Assembly (NCBI GenBank): GCA_038049695.1
Contig: CP142460.1
Location: 37,296,001 to 37,360,000, forward strand
Direction: 5' to 3'
Origin: Cinnamomum chago
Taxonomy: Eukaryota; Streptophyta; Magnoliopsida; Laurales; Lauraceae
DNA: 64,000 nucleotides
In this document: piece by piece, positions 55,937-64,000 of the stretch
Layout of the letters: each line of letters begins with the position of its first letter
How positions within the stretch are numbered: position 1 is the first letter of the stretch
The notes under the pieces: model-generated
Told to the model about the DNA's origin: nothing
The model's input: only the letters and a program-made list of their open reading frames with translations
The model's database searches: none
Made by a program: the position numbers and the translations under genes

Positions 55937-58900
55937 CCACCTCGTAAGAGACCGACAAACGGCAACCCCTCCGTAAGTAGCAGTGATCACACAGGACCTG
56001 TTGAGGAAGACAGGGTTGGTAACAATATGCCAAATCAGTTCCAACAAATGATGCAGGCAATGCTTGACCAACAGTGTCAGGCCAATGAGAACCAGGCTAG
56101 AATGCAAGAGCAAATGCTTAAGAGAGAGGAAGATTACACTAAGGAATTGGTAAAGATGCAGAGGCAACTGTTAGAAGTATTACAAAGAAGGCCCAAACCG
56201 GCTCAAGTTCAACCCGCCATCGTCATCAATCAGAGGCAACATGACCCGAACGCCTTGTTTGAGCGGTTTCAGAAGAAAGCTCCAAAGGACTTCCTAGGCA
56301 TAGAGGATCCATTAGTTGCAAATGATTGGCTAAAGCATACCGAGAACATCTTTGAGATCTTCCAATGCACTGGAGGAGACAGAGTCAAACTTACAACATC
56401 TCTCTTTAACGGTGCAGCGGACATATGGTGGAAAACAGTTAGAGATGAATACAGGACTATGGCAGAATAGACAGAATCAGCAGCAGCAAGGGGCACAACG
56501 TCCAGCACCACCACAGAACACAATAGTTGTCCAAAATCAGGCAAGGTCACTTCGGCAACAAGCACCACAACAGCAACAGCATAGACCACAGCAGCAATAG
56601 CAGCAGGCCCGTTATCAACAGGGACAGAATCAGAATCAGCGTCCCCCACAACAAAACAGAAACATCCAGCAAGGCAGGCCACAACAGGCTAAGAATAGGG
56701 TACAACAGCGAGGACAAATCTATGCAGTTAATAGAGCTGGGGCAAAGGCTGCAGGCAATGTCGTGGAAGGTACACTCCTTGTTTGTGGGATTAAAGCTAA
56801 GATTTTATTTGACCCTGGCTCTACACTCTCGTTTTTGTCTCATGCATTTTCTAAGTTAATTGATTTGCATGATAGAGAACTTGAGTTCATTTTGACTGTG
56901 GTAACCCCAATAGGTAAACAAGTTATTTGTAGAACATTTTACCCTAGTTGCGCAGTTCAGATAGGAGAAGTGGTTTTAACCACAAATCTCATTTTATTGG
57001 AGATGTATAATTATGATGTCATCTTAGGGATGGATTGGCTGGCAGGGTATCATGCCACAATGGATTGTTTCCATAAGACCCTTACGTTCAAATTAGATGA
57101 GACACCAGCAGGGGTGTTGTTTCAGGGAGAGAGGAGAAATCCTCGTACAGGGTTTGTATCAGCGTTAAAGGCTGATAGACTATTGAAAAGTGGATGTGAA
57201 GCATATTTGGCATTTATCACAGAGGATAAACGGTCCAAAGGGGTTGAGGAGATCCCAATTGTTTGGGAATTCCCGGATGTTTTTCCGGAGGAGATTCCAG
57301 GATTACCACCCATCAGAGAGATTAACTTCACCATTGAGTTGTTACCAGGGACTGCTCCGATATCTATTGCACCTTATAGTATGGCTCCGGCAGAATTGGG
57401 AGAATTGAAGACTTAGTTGCAAGAATTATTAGACAAAGGTTTTGTGAGACCGAGCATTTCACCATGGGGAGCTCCAATCTTGTTTGTCAAGAAGAAGGAT
57501 GGTTCGATGAGGATGTGCATAGATTACCGAAGATTGAATTAAGTGACCAACAAGGATAAATACCCGTTACCAAGGATAGATGAATTATTTGATCAGTTAC
57601 AAGGTGCCTTATATTTTTCAAAGATTGACTTGAGATCCGGTTACCATCAGCTAAGAGTCAGAGAATCAGACGTGTTGTAGACAACTTTCCGGACAAGATA
57701 TGGCCACTATGAGTTCCTAGTTAAGCCATTTGGGTTGACTAATGCACTGGCAGTGTTCATGGCATTGATGAACAAGATATTTGCACAGTATTTGGATCAG
57801 TTTGTGGTAGTATTCATAGATGACATTTTGGTGTACTCTAAGACCAAAGAAGAGCATAAAGAGCGCTTGAGGATAGCACTACAACTCTTAAGAGAGAACC
57901 AGCTGTATGCGAAGCTCAACAAATGTGAATTTTGGTTGGAGCAAGTAACATTTTTTGGGCACATCATCTCCAAAGAAGGATTATCAATAGATCCGTCCAA
58001 GATTGAAGTAGTAGTGAAGTGGGAGAGACCGAAGAATGTGACAGAAATCAGAAGTTTTCTTGGATTGGCAGGATATTACAGGAGGTTTGTGCAGGGATTT
58101 TCGTCAATTGCGTCACCTTTGATGAAGTTAACAAGGAAGAACATGCCGTATGTGTGGACAGATCAGTGTGAAACTAGTTTCCAAGAGCTAAATAAGAGAT
58201 TGACTACGGCACCAGTCCTTACTTTACCATCCGGAAGCGGCGGTTTCACCATTTTTATCAATGCTTCGAATGTTGGACTTGGTTGCGTGTTGATGCAAGA
58301 GGGAAAGGTTGTTGCATATGGATCCCGGCAGTTGAAAGATCACGAGAAGAACTATGCCACCCACGATCTTGAATTAGCAGCAGCCGTCTTTGGGTTGAAA
58401 ATGTGGAGACATTACCTCTATGGAGAGAAGTTCGAAGTCCACTCCGATCACCGCTGCTTGCAGTATTTATTTTCTCAGAAGGAATTGAACATGAGGCAGA
58501 GAAGATGGATGGAATATATCAAAAGTTACGATTTTCCAATCAAGTACCACCCGAGGAAAGCTAATGTAGTTGCCGATGCCTTGAGCAAAAAATCAATAGG
58601 CTTGGCAAATCTAAGTGGCACTTGTATTTTTGAGCAATTTGAAGAGTTGAATACAGATCTACAGCCACTAAGGAAGGGTGTATTGATAGCAAACATGTCA
58701 GTGTCAGAGCCTTCATTCATCCAGAAGATCAAGGATAGTCAGTTGCAAGATCCAGAGTTGGCCAAGATTTCAGAGCATATAGCAGACTGTCCTGATTTTC
58801 GTATTGTTGATGGAGTTTTGTACTACCGTGACCGTCTATACGTACCTAATATTGAAGATTTAAGGAATGACATTATGACCGAGGCTCACAGTACGAGGTA

Positions 58901-60125
58901 CTCTATGCATCATGGCAGTACGGAGATGTATCAGAATTTGAAGGGCAGTTTTTGGTGGAACAACATGAAGAGAGAGATTGCAGCGTTTATCTCCCGTTGC
59001 AGGACTTGTCAGTTGATTAAGGCAGAACATCAGAAGCCTCCAGGATTGTTACAGCCGTTAGAGATCCCGGAATGGAAATGGGAGCACATTACTATGGACT
59101 TTATTTCGGGACTACCGAGGACCAGAAAAGGCAACGATGCGATATGGGTCAATGTGGATCGTCTCACCAAGTCAGCTCATTTTATTCCTATGAGGACAGG
59201 GAAGAAGATGCACATGCTACCTTTGGCAGAGTTATTTGTCAACGAGATTGTCAGTCGACATGAACAACCAGTTTCTATCATATCTGACAGAGACAGCAGA
59301 TTCGTCTCGAGGTCCTAAAAGACACTACATGAGTCTATGGGTACGAAACTACAGTTCAACACGGCTTATCACCTGCAAACAGATGGCTAGTCAGAGAGGA
59401 CTATTCAAACTCTTGAGGATATGCTCCATGCTTGTGTGTTAGATTTTAAGACTCAATGGGATGAGACCCTACCATTGTGTGAGTTTGCTTACAACAACAG
59501 TTACCACTCGAGCATTGGGATGGCGCCTTTTAAGGAATTGTATGGTAGAAGGTGTAGGACACATGTATGTTGGGAAGAGGTCGGAATTCGCAGTTTCCAT
59601 GGACCGACCATAGTGAGTGAAACCAGCGACAACGTCAAGCTGATTCAAGAACGTTTGAAAGTGGCCCGGAGTAGACAAAAAAGCTATGCAGATTCTCATA
59701 GAAGGGATTTACAGTTCAAAGAAGGAGACAAGGTTTTCTTGAAAGTGTCACCTATGAAAGGAACATTGAGATTTGGACAAAAGGGCAAGCATCACAGAGA
59801 TACATTGGACCGTACGACATTGTGAGCAAGATCGGTGATGTGGCTTATAGATTAGCCTTACCACCCGAGCTATCCGGTGTACAAAACGTCTTCCATGTGT
59901 CTATGTTGAAGAAGTACGTCCCCGATCCTTTGCATGTACTCCGACATGAGCCTTTGGAAATTCGAGAGGATGCTACATATATTGAGAAACTCGTTCAGAT
60001 CATCGATACAAAGGAACAAAAGTTGAGGACTGGGACTATCCAATGGGTGAAAGTACTTTGAGAGAACCATGGACCGGAAGAAGCAACGTGGCAACTACGA
60101 GATCAAGTGCAGAGGAAGTATCCAC
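55934..60125 (+). pseudogene. Tekay/Del chromovirus gag-pol remnant
   Basis: Gag starts 'MPPRKRPTNGNPS' and has 'FLGIEDPLVANDWLKHTENIF' (about 56290). Protease 'DPGSTLSFLS' is near 56810 and 'VILGMDWLAGYHATMDC' near 57020. Reverse transcriptase lies at about 57290-57850 ('[10 protein letters not shown]' near 57815), RNase H at about 58200-58600 ('[13 protein letters not shown]'), integrase at about 58860-59750 with an HHCC zinc region ('[14 protein letters not shown]', near 59000) and '[11 protein letters not shown]' (near 59090). The end reads 'FHVSMLKKYVPDP' (59890) and a chromodomain-like tail ('LRTGTIQWVKVL', about 60025). This layout is that of Ty3/gypsy chromoviruses of the Tekay/Del clade, whose chromodomain directs integration into heterochromatin. 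Several breaks make it inactive. Confidence 0.92.
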
Positions 60126-60173
60126 ATCTACTACCTGAGGCGAGTTCTATTTCATTTGCTGGACCAAATGCTC

Positions 60174-60187
60174 TAAGGGGTGGAGGA
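60174..60187 (+). other. Polypurine tract of the Tekay element
   Basis: AAGGGGTGGAGGA immediately precedes the 3' LTR start TGTAAG at 60188. Confidence 0.85.
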
Positions 60188-61313
60188 TGTAAGACCCCGT
60201 CCCGAGTGACATCGATTAGTGTTAATTAAGTGGTGTTTTAGTTATAAGCGTGTTTAGTGTGTTTTGGGTAAGTTCGGATTAGACTAGTTTTTTATATAGC
60301 TTTGGGGAATTTTAAGTGCCTTTGTGACTAGTGGGGCCCTTTGGGGGTTCCTTTTACGACTTTACGTTTACTTGGGGATTTATCTGAGATTCTTGTGTTT
60401 GATGATTTAATCCCATTTTACTTGTCTTGTTAATCCGTACAACTTTTATGTTGATTCTGTGCCCGTTCGAGGTCCCAAAACCTGACTTTCCTAACATGAG
60501 GGCAAAACAGTCTTTTTACACTAAATATGTACCCAAAATTTGGCATCCCAAAACCCGCGAAACATATACTTTTTGGAAACTAGATATTTCGACGATCACT
60601 TTTCTCTTCTTCAACGAATTTGTTCGAGGCCCCGAGAAACATGATTTCAGCCCATGAATAATTCTAGTGGTGGGACCCCACTCCATTTTTGTATATAAGG
60701 AGGACTCCTCTCCCTTTTCCCCTTTTCTAGCTCAACTCCAATCTTCACCTAGGGTTTTCCTTTTCTTCCTTCTTCTCTTGCTTTGCATCACCAAATCCCT
60801 ATCAACTTGCATCAATAGCTAAATGGCTGTCATCATCTTCTTCCTCACCACTATAGCTCTCCATTGATATTTTTTTAGAAAAGAACTCTCATTCCAAGAC
60901 TCTATTTGAGCTCACCTTGTTCATTTGGAGAACCTATAAGTAAGCAACCTTCCCCATCTCTTAGATTTGTGTTTCTTTGACCTCTAAGAGGTTCCATTTT
61001 CATTATTGTAAGGTTTCCCTTTCTATTTCTTATTTTGACCCATTTAGGGTTTGTTTTTGGGGATTTTGGTTCATAGCTTGGATTCTTGGCTTGGAGGAGT
61101 ATTAGAACTTATTATTGATTAGCTTGGACACTAGGCAAGTGGATGATTTTATTTTTATGAGTTTTCGATGGTCTTATAAGAAATGTGGTTGATTTTATTG
61201 TTTTCCCATACATGCTTATTTATTGCTTTGACTTGAAATGAATGCTCATAAAGAGCCTTGATAGTGCATTCATTGTCATACAAATGTATTGGTTCATGGC
61301 ATTCAATTTTCTT
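60188..61313 (+). repeat. 3' LTR of the Tekay element, first 1126 bp only
   Basis: Aligns with 52684-53813 of the 5' LTR and contains the TATA box and donor-like site (CTATAAGTAAGC near 60941). Homology ends in GGCATTCAATTTTCT. There is no new LTR end at the break, so the cut was probably a deletion or other rearrangement. Confidence 0.9.
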
Positions 61314-61925
61314 TTGGAATTCTTCTTATGGTGATCGCCGATGGATCCACATGTTGTTTGATGTCGGATGGCGATGTAACTTCAGACATTTGTTGATATC
61401 AGTGGGCCGGTGACATCTGTCTTATCGATTTCTCGATCAGTCGGACAGAAAGTGTACTTTTTTGGTCAGCCGGTTGGCGATCTTGGAGCGATCAATGATG
61501 ATTTCATGCTCTTGACGGCGAATCCAAGATGTTGATGAAGATCAGTCGATTTCAAGCATAAAAAATCAGATTTTCGGAAAACCACAGGGGCTGGAATTCC
61601 CGAAACGCAAAAAGAGTAAACAAACGGGCCACCCGGCGAAAATCTGGGGACTCGGATTTCTAGGGTCGCCGGCGACCATGGGCTAGGGTCGTCACCGGAA
61701 ACCATGGGCCAAGGTTGCCGCATGGGGTTTTTTCCCCTTCCGGTTCCCGTTTCTCGACCGTTTTTCAATTTTTTTATTCTTTTTTTCTCCTGTATTTTTC
61801 TTGACATTTCTCCTCATTTATTGGCTTAATTCTTCTGAACAAAACCTGACAAGAAGCCGCGCAAATCGAAGCACACAGTTTCCTATTTTTTGGAAGAGTT
61901 GAAGGCTTTGTAGCCGATTTTTTGT
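61314..61925. other. Unassigned sequence next to the truncated LTR
   Basis: No gene or known element is recognised. The stretch has GC-rich patches (61620-61750, with CCGGCGACCATGGGC-like repeats at 61670 and 61695). A minus-strand open frame exists (61466-61807) but its translation has no domain and is basic and low in complexity, so I do not call it. Confidence 0.4.
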
Positions 61926-62600
61926 CAAGAGTCAAAACTAGGTCAAACGATATCGGAATGACATGAAATTTGAGGTGAAGCCTCATGAGTAGTAGATAGG
62001 ACCAGCCATGGGATTTAATCTGAGTTTTGAAGCCGCGTGGGGTCCCGTCGTCAGTAGACTTGATTTTACCGCGAGGAAGATGTCACGCTTTGATGTACGG
62101 TCAACCGGTATCTGATTGACTTGAAATTTGACAGGGAGCCTATTGGAGTCATTTTGAGACGATCCATTAGCTCCGATTTGGATGTCATGGTCCCGGGAAG
62201 CTCCGCCGCCGGTAGCTTTGATTTTGTTTCAAAGCGTCAACGTTGGGTCAAACGTTATCGGAATGACCTGAAATTTGACGTGCAGCCCTTTAGAAGTATG
62301 TCGAAGCCACCTATGTGCTCTGTTTGATGAGTGATGGCCTCGGTGATTCTCGCCGCCAGAAGCGTCTATTTGGCTGCCGGAGGAGTGAAGTTAGGCCAAA
62401 TGATGTTGGAATGGCTTGAAACTTGATGTAGAGCCTCTTATTGGCATCTTGGGGCCAGTTGTGTACTCTATTTTGTGTGTCAGGGTCTCTGGCTTCACCA
62501 CCGCCGGGAGCGCATGCTCAGCTGTTAAAGGAGTGAAGTTGGGTCAAATGATGTTGGAATGGCCCGAAACTTCATGTGTACCCCTCTTTTGGCTATCTTG
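61926..62600 (+). repeat. Tandem repeat, about 143-158 bp unit, about five degenerate copies
   Basis: Each copy has the core GGTCAAACGATATCGGAATGA followed by CATGAAATTTGA and AGCCTCTTTTGG-like text. Cores start near 61938, 62098, 62245, 62393 and 62536. Between cores are GC-rich 'GCCGCCGGGAGC'-type segments. Repeats of this kind occur in 3' untranslated regions of Tat-lineage gypsy elements, but no pol is adjacent here. Confidence 0.7.
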
Positions 62601-62975
62601 AAGGATCTTGCAGTTTTTGTTTGATTCTGACAAGATCTGATGCTTGAAGTAGCATGGCCTGCTTATAGTAGGATGCGGCTTCATGTGGCTTCTTGATGTT
62701 GAGGAGGCAATGTGACTTTTTTTGTGTGTCAACAAATGCCCCATCGAGGTACAGCGACGAGTAGCTTTTGGAGTCAATGTGCCTCGAAATGAAACTTGAA
62801 GGAGGGTTTCTGACTTGACCAAGAGTCTTTGAGCAGTTTTTTTCTTTAATAGCCTTTTGAGTTTCCAAGGGGATTTTATGGTAGTGAGATTGATCATGTA
62901 CCATCTCAAGGCAAAGTTTTGAAAATGACATGAGGGAGTCGGATTTTGGATTTTCCTTTTTGACCTTGTGAACCT
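62601..62975. other. Unassigned spacer between repeat blocks
   Basis: Minus-strand frames are open here (within 62544-63002) with readings such as 'SSLYLDGAFVDTQKKSHCLL', but two overlapping frames are equally open and no domain is recognised. I cannot say whether any of it codes. Confidence 0.3.
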
Positions 62976-63260
62976 AAGGGCTGTATGTGGCACATTAGGC
63001 AATCAAGAAGATTTTTTGGTCTTTGACCAACCTAACAAGTTGTATGTGGCAAGTTAGGGGGTTGGGGTTTGATTTTGGATTTTGACCTTGTGACCCAACA
63101 AGATGTATGTGGCAAATTGGGGGGTCAGATTTGGTTTTTACCTTATGACCTAACAAGTTGTATGTGACGAGCTAGGGAGTCAAGATTTGTTTTTTTTTTT
63201 TTTTTTTTTGCCCTAAGACCTAACAAGCTGTATGTGGCAAGTTAGGGGACCAGAGTTTGG
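62976..63260 (+). repeat. Tandem repeat, about 55-65 bp unit, five copies
   Basis: Each copy has CTAACAAGTTGTATGTGGCA followed by AGTTAGGGGG, so the ends CTAAC and GTTAG pair to form a 5-bp stem around a 15-base loop. Cores begin near 62978, 63032, 63101, 63159 and 63219. A poly-T run of about 21 bases interrupts the fourth copy. Confidence 0.75.
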
Positions 63261-63529
63261 TTTTTTGTGGAATGTCAATTTCAAGATTTTGGCTTAATTT
63301 GGTTCATGAGGTGGGATGGTTTGGATTTTTGGAAACTCATGAGGCTTTTTTTTTTTTTTTGAATGGTTCAATCAACTCAAAAGAGGCATGGAACCATTTT
63401 GTATGCTCTTGGTAAAGGAGCTTTTGATAGGAAACCCCTTTTAGTGCCTAGGTGATTAAACCTGACTCATGTAGGCTAACCCATGAGATCTAAGCTTTAG
63501 AAGATGACTTAGATCTCATATGATGTCAT

Positions 63530-63755
63530 CTTGTAAAGAATATTTAAAAATATCTCTTGTGGGTAGAGAATATCTAAAAATATCCTTACTTGGAGAGAAT
63601 CTCTCATGTTTCCTTGATTTTGGGAGAGATTTTCTCAAAGTATCTTTCCTTGGGAGAGAATATTTCTCATTCCCTTTCTTTTTGGAGAGAATTTCTCAAA
63701 GAATTTTCTCTTTAGGAGAGAATATCTCAAATCTCCTTTCTTTTGGGAAAGTTGC
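63530..63755 (+). repeat. Tandem repeat, about 31 bp unit, seven copies
   Basis: The unit is about GGAGAGAATATCTCAAA plus CTTTCTTTTGG. Copies start near 63535, 63566, 63594, 63625, 63657, 63689 and 63717. GAGAATATCTC and similar words inside it are palindromic. The block lies 60-290 bp upstream of a TATA box. Confidence 0.75.
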
Positions 63756-63816
63756 TAATTGTTAGCACTTACCCCCTTGGTTTTCTCCTTGTTTCCTCTT
63801 TTGGTTTGCTCTCTTC

Positions 63817-63950
63817 TATAAAAGCAAAGGAGGTTGGATCTCTTGTCCTTATTGCTTTCTTTTTGCAAAAGTCTTTAAGAGTGCTCCAAGATCAAGAACT
63901 TCTCATCTTCTTCAAGAATCTTCAAGTTCTTTCTTTTTCTCCATCCATGG
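63817..63950 (+). promoter_or_regulatory. Candidate promoter and leader at the right edge
   Basis: TATAAAAG at 63817-63824 is followed by a CT- and AAG-rich leader and an ATG at 63947 in good context (CCATCCATGG). The frame is very short (MASSKFSFFTRNSM), but AAGTAAGT at 63955 is donor-like, so a first exon is possible. With the upstream 31-bp repeats this resembles an LTR U3/R region or a gene promoter; the window ends too soon to decide. Confidence 0.4.
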
Positions 63951-64000
63951 CTTCAAGTAAGTTTTCTTTCTTCACAAGAAACTCCATGTAGAAGTAAAAA

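Larger units (their letters stand above)
52684..61313 (+). mobile_element. Ty3/gypsy chromovirus (Tekay/Del type), full 5' LTR and internal region, partial 3' LTR
   Basis: A 3089-bp 5' LTR (52684-55772), primer site, gag-pol (55934 to about 60120), polypurine tract and the first 1126 bp of the 3' LTR (60188-61313). The two LTRs differ by roughly 5% by eye over their shared part, which at usual plant rates means about two million years; this is a rough estimate. The gag-pol is broken in several places. After 61313 the sequence no longer matches the LTR, so the right end was lost. The left flank (GGACG, 52679-52683) is Tat linker sequence. Confidence 0.9.

Noticed and set aside
61466-63002. Minus-strand open frames as a host gene
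   Set aside because: Several overlapping frames are open, the translations are low in complexity or have no domain, and much of the stretch is tandem repeat.

Overview
The window looks like intergenic DNA from a large, transposon-rich flowering-plant genome (probably a eudicot; the species cannot be told from sequence alone). I find no host gene, tRNA or rRNA gene that I can support. Nearly all of the first 61.3 kb is LTR retrotransposons inserted into one another. Four lineages are visible: (1) Ty1/copia elements with about 1.77 kb LTRs and, where visible (C and D), a leader of about 1.7-1.8 kb (Tork/Angela-like; copies A, B, C, D and one solo LTR); (2) SIRE/Maximus-type copia with about 1.5 kb LTRs (copies E, F, G, H); (3) Ty3/gypsy chromovirus of Tekay/Del type with giant 3.0-4.1 kb LTRs (one near-complete copy, four solo LTRs and one LTR tail); (4) a Ty3/gypsy Tat-lineage element carrying a second, archaeal-type RNase H.

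Layout. 1-343: tail of a Tekay-type LTR inserted in copia A. 344-2338: 3' end of copia A, itself inserted in copia B (2339-6887), which sits in the leader of SIRE H (minus, 6888-8495). H lies in a tandem-repeat tract (8496-9767) that I read as the 3' end of the minus-strand Tat element. 9768-13159: SIRE-derived plus-strand copy E. 13160-22696: minus-strand SIRE G, whose gag is split by a solo Tekay-type LTR (13883-20190) that holds a second solo LTR (14762-17958). 22697-26181: SIRE-derived copy F, with a complete 470-codon gag-like frame. 26183-31037: minus-strand 5' half of copia C with a solo LTR in its gag. 31038-47439: copia D (minus, nearly full length); its 3' LTR is split by solo LTR 32606-39753, which is split by solo LTR 33509-37639. 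47440-52683: main coding part of the Tat element (minus). 52684-61313: Tekay/Del element with a full 5' LTR, gag-pol and a partial 3' LTR. 61314-64000: unassigned DNA built largely of three tandem-repeat blocks, ending in a TATA-like promoter.

The nest can be dated in relative order: the Tat element is oldest; then H and the E/F/G group and copia C; then B and D; then A and the Tekay-type solo LTRs. Four solo LTRs have exact 5-bp target duplications (AAGAT, ACGGT, ATACA, GTGTT), so LTR-LTR recombination has been frequent here.

The most notable signal is a set of clusters of short perfect palindromes (GGTCGACC, CGGTTAGCCG, TTCGCTCGAGCGAA and CGATCGATCGG types) placed at family-specific, conserved positions in the LTRs or leaders of three unrelated lineages. 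Within Tekay-type LTRs the position is fixed but the palindrome 'word' changes from copy to copy. A second is a 5' splice-donor-like site at nearly the same offset (754-781 bp) in all five complete Tekay-type LTRs, which suggests a long 5'-leader intron.
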